Below, piece by piece: positions 1 to 8,191 of a stretch of DNA of 40,534 bases (the stretch's first letter is position 1; every line of letters starts with the position of its first letter). Location: positions 1 to 40,534 of the forward strand of contig JBGCEM010000026.1 of NCBI GenBank assembly GCA_045106335.1, read 5' to 3'. The notes under the pieces are model-generated. The model had not been told where the DNA came from. It searched no databases and saw only the letters and a program-made list of their open reading frames with translations. Position numbers and translations under genes: made by a program. Source of the stretch: Aliishimia sp045106335. Lineage in GTDB: Bacteria; Pseudomonadota; Alphaproteobacteria; Rhodobacterales; Rhodobacteraceae.

Positions 1-1146
1 CAGATCCTGCATAAACACATGCCCACGGTTGAATTCCGCCACTGTGATATATTCGTTGGGTTGATGCGCCTGCGCTATATTGCCTGGCCCACACACCACT
101 GCAGAATAGCCCGCGCGCTGAAACTGCCCCGCTTCGGTCCCGTAACTGACCACATGAGTGCCATTGTCGCCGCCAATTGCACGCGCCAGCCCCTCGGCCA
201 GCCCGTTGGATTCAGGCTGTAAAGGCGGCACATCAAACATCACGCTCACCTCGATATCCGTCTCGGCTCGCACAGCTTGCATCTCAGCGCGCACCCGTGC
301 GACCTCGTCCAGATAAAGTTGCTTTAAGACCCCGACATCATCCCCCGGAACTGCGCGCACACCCATGGTAAAATGACAATTTTTGGCTGTGATGTTATGC
401 GCCGTGCCACCCTCAATCATACCCACATGCCACGTTGTGTAGGGCGGATCAAACATCGCATCCAAAGGCCCAGGCGCGCGCGCCGCCGCAGCTGCATTCT
501 GCGCATTGGCCCAGGTGATCAGCTTAGCCGCCTCATGGATTGCGCTGACCCCTTGATAGGCAATTGAGGAATGTACCTCAAATCCGGTTACATGTGTCGG
601 AAACCCCTGCCCGCCTTTATGTCCCGTCACGGCCCGCATCTCGGAGGGTTCACCAACAATCACCGCCGCACCTTTGGGCAAAATAGGCTGCATCGCTTCA
701 ATCATCGGCGGCGCGCCAGTGCAGCCAATCTCTTCATCAAACGAAAATGCCAACTGCACTGGGGTCTTCAGTTCCGCATAATGACCCTCAACCAAAGCCC
801 AGAGCGCCAGCGCGTCAAAGCCTTTCATGTCGCACGTTCCACGCCCGAAATACTTGCCATCTCGTTCGGTCACAGTCCAAGGATCACTGTCCCAAGGTTG
901 CCCATCCACAGGCACCACATCCGTGTGCCCAGACAACACAATCGCGCCCTCTTCCCAAGGCCCGACATGCGCAAACAGCGCGGCTTTGTGCGGCTGATCC
1001 GGATCTGGCCAGCGATGCGCTGTGACGCCGTGGCTGCTTAAATAGTCCTGCACCCAGTCGATCAGCGGCAGGTTGGTATCGCGCGACACCGTCGGAAAGC
1101 TGATCAAGCGCGTCATCAGCTCAAGCGGACTTAGTCGTATTGGCAT
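1..1146 (-). CDS. argE: Acetylornithine deacetylase-like M20 metallopeptidase (partial, C-terminal end outside window)
   Basis: The reading frame runs leftward from an ATG at 1146 and is still open at base 1, so only the last few residues are missing (382 codons seen; the family is about 385-390). The start is supported by AAGGGA six bases upstream. M20 dinuclear zinc motifs are visible: GHTDVVPV near residue 73 (metal His and Asp), GRGTCDMKG (bridging Asp), DEEIGC (catalytic Glu plus metal Glu) and GEPS. ArgE-type enzymes remove the acetyl group from N-acetylornithine in the cytoplasm, and relatives hydrolyse other N-acyl amino acids or dipeptides. It sits 45 bases after the fused peptide-transporter ATPase gene and is probably co-transcribed with it. 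That context fits hydrolysis of an imported N-acyl amino acid or peptide as well as arginine biosynthesis. The M20 family is certain; the substrate is inference. Confidence 0.85.
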   Translation of the reverse strand, partial: MPIRLSPLELMTRLISFPTVSRDTNLPLIDWVQDYLSSHGVTAHRWPDPDQPHKAALFAHVGPWEEGAIVLSGHTDVVPVDGQPWDSDPWTVTERDGKYFGRGTCDMKGFDALALWALVEGHYAELKTPVQLAFSFDEEIGCTGAPPMIEAMQPILPKGAAVIVGEPSEMRAVTGHKGGQGFPTHVTGFEVHSSIAYQGVSAIHEAAKLITWANAQNAAAAARAPGPLDAMFDPPYTTWHVGMIEGGTAHNITAKNCHFTMGVRAVPGDDVGVLKQLYLDEVARVRAEMQAVRAETDIEVSVMFDVPPLQPESNGLAEGLARAIGGDNGTHVVSYGTEAGQFQRAGYSAVVCGPGNIAQAHQPNEYITVAEFNRGHVFMQDL

Positions 1147-1191
1147 GTCTGTTCCCTTCAATCCCGCGCCTTACGTGGACGACAGCGCGAC

Positions 1192-3024
1192 TTAGTATCC
1201 ACTGTCGGTTACCAACACCCGATGGTCGGGGGTGACATCGCGGTAGACGGATGGTTCGGGTGCGTAGTCTACAGGGTGGATCGGCGAAGGGATTGGCTTG
1301 AAGTTCAAATCTTTTTCCGACTTGCGCTGGCGCGGATCGGCAATCGGCACCGCGCTCATCAAGGCTTGTGTGTAGGGGTGTTGAGGGTTTTCAAAGACCG
1401 ACGCACGCGGCCCAATTTCAACGATCCGACCCAAATACATCACCCCCACATAATGGCTGACCCGTTCCACAACCGCCATATCATGGCTGATGAACAGGAA
1501 AGACACACCCAATTCCGCCTGCAGCTCCATCATCAGGTTCAACACCTGCGCCTGAACTGACACATCCAGGGCCGACACGGCTTCGTCCGAGATAATCAGC
1601 TTGGGGTTCAGCGCCAAAGCCCGTGCAATCGCAACGCGTTGGCGTTGCCCCCCGGACAGCTCATGGGGAAAACGGCGCATGAAACTGCGCGGCAATTCGA
1701 CCCGGTCAAACAGCATCTCGATGCGCTCTTGCACCGCTGCTCCCTTGAGCGTGCCAAAATTATGGATCGGTTCGGCCACTTGATCGGCCAATCCCATTTG
1801 CGGGTTTAACGAGGCAAAAGGGTCCTGAAAAATCATCTGCATATCGCGGCGCGCCTCGCGCAGCGGGTCAGGCGCGAGGCCCAAAATATCCGTCCCGCCC
1901 AGATCAATCGTGCCTGATTGTGGCTCAACCAAACGCAAGATCGAGCGCCCCGCCGTGGATTTCCCACACCCCGATTCCCCCACAAGGCTTAGCGTTTGCC
2001 CTTTGTTGATCGAGAACGACAGATCCTCGACTGCGTGGACATTCGCAACTGTGCGCCGGAAAAACCCACCCTTGACTGCAAACCGCGTGGTCAGGTTCTT
2101 TACCGTCAACAAGACCTCGTCCGTGCCGGGAATGGGGTTGATCTCGCCCTGCTCGCGCCCCATCAACACCATCGGTTCGGGTGCCGACTTGCCGCGCATT
2201 TCGCCCAGTTTGGGCACAGCCGCCAACAGCGCTTTGGTATAGGGGTGTTGCGGGGATTCAAAGATCTGTTCGACGGGACCTTCTTCGACTTTATTGCCAC
2301 GAAACATCACAACAACCCGGTCGGCCATCTGCGCCACCACCGCCATGTCATGGGTGATGAACATCACAGCGGTGCCGGTTTCGCGTTTCAACCGATCCAT
2401 CAGCGCCAAAATTTCGGCCTGGATCGTCACGTCCAACGCGGTGGTTGGCTCGTCTGCAATCAACAAACGCGGCTCACAAGCCAGCGCCATCGCAATCACA
2501 ACCCGTTGGCGCATGCCCCCCGAAAGTTCGTGCGGATATTGCGTCATGCGCCGCTCGGGTTCAGGAATGCGCACCTGGCGCAACAGGTCCATCGCGCGCG
2601 CATCAGCATCTTTTTGGCTGAGCCCTTTGTGCAGTCGCAGCCCTTCGGTCAGCTGACGCCCGACGGTGAAAACTGGGTTCAAGGCGGTCATCGGTTCTTG
2701 GAAAATCATCCCGATTTCATTGCCCCGGATCGTGCGCATAAGCCCTTGATCGGTCTGGGCCAAGTCCACCTGCCCCGCCGCACCGCGATCAAACAGCATT
2801 CGCCCCGCCGCAATGTCACCGCCGCCATATTCAATCAAGCGCATAAGCGACAAAGACGACACCGATTTGCCCGACCCTGATTCCCCAACCACACAGACGG
2901 TCTCGCCCGACTTGATGTCAAAAGACACATCCTCAACCCCGACCACCGGGCCTTCTTTCGTTTGAAATTCGACCCGCAACCCAAGGATTTGGGCAATCGC
3001 GTCTGAACCGGCCGTGTCTAGCAT
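1192..3024 (-). CDS. Fused dual-ATPase subunit of a peptide-type ABC importer (DppD-DppF / GsiA-like)
   Basis: This 610-residue protein has two complete ABC ATPase domains in tandem. The N-terminal half carries Walker A GESGSGKS (residues 47-54), signature LSGGMRQRV and Walker B LLIADEPTTALDV. The C-terminal half carries GESGCGKS, LSGGQRQRV and LIISDEAVSALDV. Each half ends with the PHPYTKAL-type segment typical of oligopeptide transporter ATPases, so it corresponds to DppD fused to DppF, the arrangement also seen in GsiA. It powers import through the permeases encoded divergently at 5053-7015. The ATG at 3024 has an AAGGG ten bases upstream. All catalytic motifs are intact in both halves. 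The substrate (peptide, glutathione or similar) cannot be read from the sequence. Confidence 0.93.
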   Translation of the reverse strand: MLDTAGSDAIAQILGLRVEFQTKEGPVVGVEDVSFDIKSGETVCVVGESGSGKSVSSLSLMRLIEYGGGDIAAGRMLFDRGAAGQVDLAQTDQGLMRTIRGNEIGMIFQEPMTALNPVFTVGRQLTEGLRLHKGLSQKDADARAMDLLRQVRIPEPERRMTQYPHELSGGMRQRVVIAMALACEPRLLIADEPTTALDVTIQAEILALMDRLKRETGTAVMFITHDMAVVAQMADRVVVMFRGNKVEEGPVEQIFESPQHPYTKALLAAVPKLGEMRGKSAPEPMVLMGREQGEINPIPGTDEVLLTVKNLTTRFAVKGGFFRRTVANVHAVEDLSFSINKGQTLSLVGESGCGKSTAGRSILRLVEPQSGTIDLGGTDILGLAPDPLREARRDMQMIFQDPFASLNPQMGLADQVAEPIHNFGTLKGAAVQERIEMLFDRVELPRSFMRRFPHELSGGQRQRVAIARALALNPKLIISDEAVSALDVSVQAQVLNLMMELQAELGVSFLFISHDMAVVERVSHYVGVMYLGRIVEIGPRASVFENPQHPYTQALMSAVPIADPRQRKSEKDLNFKPIPSPIHPVDYAPEPSVYRDVTPDHRVLVTDSGY

Positions 3025-3296
3025 ACTGTCATTTCCCTTAAATCGCCGGTGAGCGGTTATGTGGCTGTATCTTAATCACAACGCTACGCTTAAGCCCGAG
3101 CCCGTGTCAAACTGATGGCGCAGTGTGGCTTCGTCCTTGCAATTTCTACAAAGTCTGTTTCGATAGAAAGATCTGGTTTCGGAGAGGGCCGCGTATGCGC
3201 AATCCGCCCACGCCGCAGGTCAAACACAAAGGACCGAACGATAAAACAAGGTTTAAGACAACGCGTGCCCCTGGCATGTGCAACAAGGAGCGAAGT
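3025..3296. promoter_or_regulatory. Divergent intergenic region between transporter ATPase and binding-protein genes
   Basis: This 272-base region must hold the promoters of both halves of the transporter. I see no convincing -35/-10 pair. The only notable element is a spaced inverted repeat, TTTCTA (3143-3148) and TAGAAA (3164-3169), separated by 15 bases, which might be an operator half-site pair. A rightward frame extends back to 3123, but its first 58 residues do not look like a signal peptide and are probably not translated. Confidence 0.35.
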
Positions 3297-4994
3297 ATGA
3301 CACTCAAAACACTCTTGCTTGGTGCGGTCGCAGCGACTGCCCTGGCCCCAGCCGCTTTTGCAGAACGCGGCAGCGACGGCGAAATCCGGATTATTTACTG
3401 GCAGGCGCCATCGACGATGAACCCCTATCTGTCTGGCGGCAACAAAGAATCAGAAGCCGCGTCCATGGTCATCGAACCCTTGGTGCGCTTTGACGAAACC
3501 GGCGCAATCGTTCCCTGGTTGGTTCAAGACATCCCCTCAGTCGCCAATGGCGGCATTTCCGAAGACCTCACCAGCGTCACTTGGAAGCTGAAAGATGGCG
3601 TGATGTGGTCGGATGGCACGGCCCTGACGTCAGAAGACGTGAAATTCACCTATGAATATTGCACCCACCCCGAAGGTGGCTGTGCGCAGGTGACGAAGTT
3701 CGAAGGCGTGTCTTCGATTGACACACCCGACGCGATGACTGTGGTGATCAACTTTGAAAAGCCAACACCCTATCCGTTTTCGGCCTTTGGCGGTCTGGAA
3801 AGCCCAATTCTGCAAAAGGCGCAGTTCGCCGGATGCATCGGCGCTGCCGCCCCAACTTGCACCGACCAGAACTTTGGCCCCATAGGCACAGGCCCGTTTG
3901 TGGTCGATGACTTCCGGCCCAATGATGTGATTTCGCTGTCGGCAAACCCGAATTACCGCGATCCCGCAAAGCCCGCCTTTGCGAAGGTGAACTTCAAAGG
4001 CGGCGGCGATGCGGTTGGTGCCGCGCGCACCGTTTTGGAAACGGGCGAGTTTGACTATGCTTGGAACCTGCAAGTCGCACCCGAAATTCTAAGCGACATG
4101 GAAAGCGCTGGCAAAGGCGAAGTTCTGACAAGTTTTGGCCCATCCGTGGAACGGGTCATGCTGAACCACACCAATCCCGACCCGGCTTTGGGCGCGGATG
4201 AACGTGCTGTGGTGCGTCCCCATCCATTCCTGCAAGACCCGGCTGTGTATCAGGCGTTGTCGATGGCCGTTGATCGCGTTTTGCTGGCCGAGGTCGGCTA
4301 TGGCGCGGGCGGCAAAGTGACCTGCAACTGGATCCCTGCGCCAGCCGCCTATAACTCTGACACCTTCACATGCGACACGCAGGACATCGCAGGTGCCAAC
4401 AAATTGCTTGACGATGCAGGTATCGTCGACACCGATGGCGACGGCGTGCGTGAAAAGGACGGCGTGCCGCTTAAGATGCTGTTTCAGACCTCGACCAACG
4501 CGATCCGTCAGGATTATCAGGCGTTGCTGAAGGCTTGGTGGGAAGAAATCGGCTTTGAAACCGAATTGCGTAACATCAACGCGTCGGTCTTTTTTGGCGG
4601 CGATCCGTCATCCCCCGATACGTTCCAGAAGTTCTATGCAGATGTAGAGATGTATACCAACACCTTCTCTGGCACCGACCCGCAAGCCTATTTGGGCAAC
4701 CTGGTCTGTGACAAAGCCCCCAGCCCTGCCTCGCAGTGGCAAGGTGAAAACATCGCGCGCTTCTGCATGGAAGAGTATGATGCACTTTATGCACAGCTTG
4801 CACAGACTTCGGACCTGGACGAGCGTGGCCGCATCGGGCGCGAGCTGAATGACATGGCCATCAGCAACGGTTCCATGATCCCACTGACGCATCGTGGCGA
4901 TATTTCGGCTAAGTCCACCACACTGGGCGGCGTCAAAATGAACTCATGGGACAGCGAATTGTGGAACATTGCCGATTGGCACCGCGTCGACTGA
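3297..4994 (+). CDS. Periplasmic substrate-binding protein, family 5 (DppA/OppA type)
   Basis: Family 5 extracellular solute-binding protein that delivers substrate to the DppB/DppC-type permeases encoded next. The start chosen is the ATG at 3297 because it has AAGGAG at 3285-3290 and begins directly with a classic signal peptide (MTLKTLLLGAVAATALAPAA, cleavage after AFA near residue 22). The open frame extends further upstream but would bury the signal. The protein is 565 residues, normal for this family. The mature N-terminus contains a MNPYL segment typical of these proteins, and several Cys residues suggest disulfides. It is followed by a hairpin at 5001-5027 and then the permease genes, the usual arrangement that allows more binding protein than permease. 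The ligand is unknown; the neighbouring M20 deacylase points to a peptide or N-acyl amino acid. Confidence 0.92.
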   Translation: MTLKTLLLGAVAATALAPAAFAERGSDGEIRIIYWQAPSTMNPYLSGGNKESEAASMVIEPLVRFDETGAIVPWLVQDIPSVANGGISEDLTSVTWKLKDGVMWSDGTALTSEDVKFTYEYCTHPEGGCAQVTKFEGVSSIDTPDAMTVVINFEKPTPYPFSAFGGLESPILQKAQFAGCIGAAAPTCTDQNFGPIGTGPFVVDDFRPNDVISLSANPNYRDPAKPAFAKVNFKGGGDAVGAARTVLETGEFDYAWNLQVAPEILSDMESAGKGEVLTSFGPSVERVMLNHTNPDPALGADERAVVRPHPFLQDPAVYQALSMAVDRVLLAEVGYGAGGKVTCNWIPAPAAYNSDTFTCDTQDIAGANKLLDDAGIVDTDGDGVREKDGVPLKMLFQTSTNAIRQDYQALLKAWWEEIGFETELRNINASVFFGGDPSSPDTFQKFYADVEMYTNTFSGTDPQAYLGNLVCDKAPSPASQWQGENIARFCMEEYDALYAQLAQTSDLDERGRIGRELNDMAISNGSMIPLTHRGDISAKSTTLGGVKMNSWDSELWNIADWHRVD

Positions 4995-5000
4995 ACTTTC

Positions 5001-5027
5001 GTAGGGTGCAGGTTTTCTGCGCCCTAC
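5001..5027 (+). promoter_or_regulatory. Intercistronic hairpin after the binding-protein gene
   Basis: GTAGGGTGCA (5001-5010) pairs with TGCGCCCTAC (5018-5027) across a 7-base loop, ten pairs including one G-T wobble. No T-tract follows, so it looks more like an mRNA-stabilising or partial-attenuation hairpin than a full terminator. Its place between binding-protein and permease genes fits differential expression. Confidence 0.55.
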
Positions 5028-5052
5028 CCACATCTGAGTTAGGGCGCGCTTT

Positions 5053-6060
5053 ATGCTGACCTATACGATCCGAAGACTGGTTCTGGCGATCCCGACACTT
5101 CTATTCATCTCGCTTGCCATTTTTCTTCTGTTGCAGTTGGCACCGGGCGATCCGATGGCGCAGGTGCCGCTGACCGTGCCCCCGGAAGTCAAAGAAAAGA
5201 TGCGCCAAGCGCTAGGTCTGGGCCAACCGGTGCATATCCAGTATCTCAAATGGCTGGTGCAGTTCTTTTGGATCGAACCGCAAGTTTTGATTGATCACTA
5301 TTTCGGAACCACCTTTGCCGAGGGCAAATTACGCGTGATATCTTGGCAGACACGTAGCCCTGTGATGGATATCGTGGCGCAGCGTATCCCACAAACACTT
5401 TGGGTGGTCGGCGTGGCCTATCTGTTGGCCATTCTCATTGCGCTGCCCATCGGGATTTACTCGGCGTATAAACAGTATTCTCTGTTCGATAATTTCGGCA
5501 CCTTCTTTTCGATGATCGGTTTTTCGATCCCGCCATTTTTCACAGGTCCCTTGATGATCGTGATTTTCGCGGTCCAGCTGGAATGGTTGCCATCGGTTTA
5601 TAACACCGTGCACGAAGTGGTGGATTGGGACAGCTTTATGGTGCAGTTGCGCCAGATGGCCCTGCCCGTGATGGTGCTGACCCTGCAAATCACCGCGCAG
5701 TTGAACCGCTTCATGCGCGCCTCGACGCTGGACAACCTTAACCAGGACTATGTGCGCACCGCCCGCGCGAAAGGGCTGAAAGAGCGCACCGTGGTCTTGT
5801 CCCATGTGGTGCGCAATTCGATGATCCCCGTGGTCACAGTGATTGCCCTGAACGTGCCCAACATCTTTGGCGGCGCGATCATCACCGAAGTAATTTTCAA
5901 GGTAAACGGCATCGGGCAGCTTTTGATCACGGCCCTTTTTGCCAATGACTTGCCGATGGTGATGACCCTGACATTCATCTTTGCAATCCTCATCGTGGTC
6001 TTCAACATCATCGCCGATGTGCTTTACGGCCTGCTTGACCCAAGGATCCGCTATGACTGA
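5053..6060 (+). CDS. Peptide-type ABC transporter permease, DppB family
   Basis: This 335-residue inner-membrane protein starts with the RRLVLAIPTLLFISL segment typical of DppB/OppB/GsiC permeases and contains APGDP shortly after the first membrane helix. About six hydrophobic helices can be seen. The coupling (EAA) loop lies around DYVRTARAKGLKERTVV, the site that docks with the ATPase. It forms the translocation channel with the next gene product. Its stop codon overlaps the start of the next permease by eight bases, indicating translational coupling. The ribosome-binding site is weak (AGGGCG about ten bases before the ATG). Subunit identity is clear; the substrate is not. Confidence 0.93.
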   Translation: MLTYTIRRLVLAIPTLLFISLAIFLLLQLAPGDPMAQVPLTVPPEVKEKMRQALGLGQPVHIQYLKWLVQFFWIEPQVLIDHYFGTTFAEGKLRVISWQTRSPVMDIVAQRIPQTLWVVGVAYLLAILIALPIGIYSAYKQYSLFDNFGTFFSMIGFSIPPFFTGPLMIVIFAVQLEWLPSVYNTVHEVVDWDSFMVQLRQMALPVMVLTLQITAQLNRFMRASTLDNLNQDYVRTARAKGLKERTVVLSHVVRNSMIPVVTVIALNVPNIFGGAIITEVIFKVNGIGQLLITALFANDLPMVMTLTFIFAILIVVFNIIADVLYGLLDPRIRYD

Positions 6061-7015
6061 GACAAGCTTCGGTGCCTTGCAAGACAAAGAGCCACAAAAA
6101 CCACCGCGGTCCCAATGGGCCGAAGTCTGGCGTCAATTCCGACGGCACAAAGGCGCTGTGATCGGTGGCAGCTTTTTGATGTTCATCAGCCTTGCGGTGT
6201 TGTTGGGCCCGTATATCTGGACTCTGGATCCGCAAAAGCTCGACATCCGCGCCAAAGATATGCGCCCGTTCTATGTCGCCCTTTGGAATGGCGATGTAAA
6301 ATGGAGCTGGGCGCACCCGTTCGGCACGGACAATTTGGGGCGTGATATCTTGGCGCAAATGCTGGCCGGGGGCCGTGCATCCATGGCCGTGGGCTGGGCC
6401 GCGATGCTGATTTCGCTGGTCATCGGCACCGGCGTTGGCGTGTTTGCGGGCTTTTTCAAACGGCTTGACGGGCCTTTGATGCGCCTAACAGATTTGGTGT
6501 TGTCCCTGCCAATCCTGCCGCTGTTGCTTGTGGCTGTAACACTATTTCGACAACCACTTGTCAGTAATTTCGGCCCCGAAGGGGGGATGTTCATTTTGAT
6601 CGTTACGATCATTGGCATTACCTCATGGATGCAAACCGCCCGAATTGTGCGCGGCGAAATTTTGGCTCTGAAAGAACGTGAATTCGTTCTTGCAGCGCGG
6701 TCGATCGGAACAAAGAACAACGCGATTATCACCCGGCATTTGCTGCCAAATGTCGTGTCCCCCATCATGGTGTCCGCAACGCTTGGTTTGGCCACAGCGA
6801 TCATCACGGAAAGCGCGCTGTCCTTCTTGGGCGTCGGATTTCCGTCAGATTTCCCGACATGGGGCAAATTGCTGGCCGATGCGGTGCCGCGGATGGAGCG
6901 TTTCCCGGAGCGCGTGATGCTGCCAGGGATTGCAATTTCCTTGACGGTGCTAGGGGTTAACTACCTGGGCGACGGCTTGCGTGACGCATTGAACCCCCGC
7001 TTGCGCGGACGCTGA
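6053..7015 (+). CDS. Peptide-type ABC transporter permease, DppC family
   Basis: This is the second channel subunit, 320 residues from the ATG at 6053, which lies within the end of the preceding permease gene (ATG ACTGA overlap). A longer open frame begins at 5981 but would duplicate the upstream gene's coding bases. Features include an N-terminal cytoplasmic segment, a helix near residues 35-55, HPFGTDNLGRDIL (a hallmark of DppC/OppC), and an EAA loop around KEREFVLAARSIG. The C-terminus ends in the usual LGDGLRDALNPRLRG motif. With the binding protein, DppB-like permease and fused ATPase it completes a full importer. Confidence 0.93.
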   Translation: MTETSFGALQDKEPQKPPRSQWAEVWRQFRRHKGAVIGGSFLMFISLAVLLGPYIWTLDPQKLDIRAKDMRPFYVALWNGDVKWSWAHPFGTDNLGRDILAQMLAGGRASMAVGWAAMLISLVIGTGVGVFAGFFKRLDGPLMRLTDLVLSLPILPLLLVAVTLFRQPLVSNFGPEGGMFILIVTIIGITSWMQTARIVRGEILALKEREFVLAARSIGTKNNAIITRHLLPNVVSPIMVSATLGLATAIITESALSFLGVGFPSDFPTWGKLLADAVPRMERFPERVMLPGIAISLTVLGVNYLGDGLRDALNPRLRGR

Positions 7016-7290
7016 AGCTGGTGCGACCAAGCCGCGAACGTTTCATAAGACGTTAAATGCGCGCATTTTTCTGTGCGCAAGACAAGATCGCTGGGTGCTT
7101 CGAACGGACCTCAGTCCCGTATAGAACGCGACGCACTATGCGCAGCACGACGACCTTCGCTAAGACGTTGCTGTGTTTGTGACCAAGGCCGTTGATCCAC
7201 CAAAAACAGACTTTGGGAAATTTACACTTAGCCGCACTTTTTCAACTGCGATTGCTTGCTTTCAGCCCAAGATTTGGCCACCATTGGCCC
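7016..7290. other. Intergenic region after the transporter operon
   Basis: A 275-base gap. The only structure I see is the 14-base palindrome AAATGCGCGCATTT at 7055-7068 followed by two more Ts, a possible weak terminator for the permease operon. No clear promoter for the downstream TerB-like gene could be recognised. No credible small coding gene is seen. Confidence 0.4.
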
Positions 7291-7731
7291 ATGTTTGAAA
7301 GACTCTTTCCGCGAAAAAAGACACAGCGACCGTCGCTGCCTCAACCAGACACACAATTGGCATTGGGCGCGCTTTTGGTGCGCATAGCTTTGGCCGACAG
7401 TACTGTAACCCAATCGGAATTTGCGGCGATTGACCGGATTTTGGCGGCAAGTTTCGGGTTGGCCCCGCTTGAAGCGGCAAAACTGCGCGCTGTCTGCACC
7501 GACCTTGAAATGCATGCTGCAGACCCAGACGAATTCGCCCGCATTCTGCGCACCGAGATCGCTTATGGTGCGCGCAAAGCCCTGGCCCATGCGATGTGGC
7601 AAGTGGTGATGGCCGACGGTGAGTTGGCCGATATCGAGGAAAAAACTCTGCACGACATTGAGGACGCCTTGGATCTTACAGCCCAAGACAGCGCCGAAGT
7701 GCGACAGGCAGCGCTTGGCGGCAACGCATAA
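7291..7731 (+). CDS. TerB-like protein, copy 1
   Basis: A 146-residue cytoplasmic protein from the ATG at 7291. The open frame extends back to 7192 but the earlier residues do not resemble the family, and the next gene starts with the matching MFxxxF sequence. It is all-alpha in character and shows the TerB pattern of two acidic metal-binding motifs, ADSTVTQSE (residues 35-43) and ADGELADIE (residues 108-116). TerB-fold proteins were first named for tellurite resistance, but stand-alone copies are widespread and mostly of unknown function. No good ribosome-binding site precedes the start. It is the first gene of a compact unit ending at 12376. The second TerB-like gene, 20 bases downstream, encodes a protein of identical length, so the pair is probably a tandem duplication. 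Confidence 0.75.
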   Translation: MFERLFPRKKTQRPSLPQPDTQLALGALLVRIALADSTVTQSEFAAIDRILAASFGLAPLEAAKLRAVCTDLEMHAADPDEFARILRTEIAYGARKALAHAMWQVVMADGELADIEEKTLHDIEDALDLTAQDSAEVRQAALGGNA

Positions 7732-7750
7732 AGCCCCTATATCATACAGC

Positions 7751-8191
7751 ATGTTTGCAGATTTTCTAAAGCGCCTGACCGCGCCCGACCCCGCCCCGCT
7801 GCCTGACGCTGACGCGCGTTTGGCCTTAACTGCTTTGCTTGTGCGTGTGGCACGTTCGGACGGGCAGTATGATCCCGCCGAAAAAGCGCAAATTGATGCG
7901 GCGATGCAGGCGCGTTTTGGCCTAGATCCTGCGGCTATGGCCGTTCTGCGTCGCGATGCAGAAACGCTGGAAACTGAAGCCCCGGACACACAGAGGTTCA
8001 CCCGCGCAATCAAGGCCGCCGTCGCCTATGAGGATCGTTTGGCCGTGATCGAAGCGCTGTGGTCTGTGGTTTTGGCGGATGGAACGCGCGCGCGCGAGGA
8101 AGACGCTTTGCTGCGCTTGGTCGCTGGGTTGCTGGGTGTTGAAGACATTGACAGCAATATGGCCCGCAAGCGGATTGAGGCATCGAAGTGA
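7751..8191 (+). CDS. TerB-like protein, copy 2
   Basis: Another 146-residue TerB-fold protein, a paralogue of the preceding gene (same length, same MF..F start, same motif spacing). The acidic motifs here are SDGQYDPAE and LADGTRAREE, both with the canonical D-G, whereas copy 1 has D-S in its first motif. The start at 7751 is preferred over an open-frame start at 7619, which lies inside copy 1. Its stop overlaps the GTG start of the next gene (GTGA), implying coupled translation. No known role links TerB proteins to amine or glutamate metabolism, so the association with the downstream enzymes is a contextual observation only. Confidence 0.75.
   Translation: MFADFLKRLTAPDPAPLPDADARLALTALLVRVARSDGQYDPAEKAQIDAAMQARFGLDPAAMAVLRRDAETLETEAPDTQRFTRAIKAAVAYEDRLAVIEALWSVVLADGTRAREEDALLRLVAGLLGVEDIDSNMARKRIEASK

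Noticed and set aside
1996..2880. A 294-codon plus-strand open frame
   Set aside because: It is antisense to the fused transporter ATPase, whose motifs are unmistakable; His/Gln-rich composition marks it as a shadow.
3143..3169. Spaced inverted repeat TTTCTA / TAGAAA as an operator
   Set aside because: Only six bases per arm and no matching copies nearby; could be chance in an AT-richer stretch.
3123..3296. N-terminal extension of the binding protein
   Set aside because: Residues before the ATG at 3297 are not signal-like, and AAGGAG plus a clean signal peptide support the later start.
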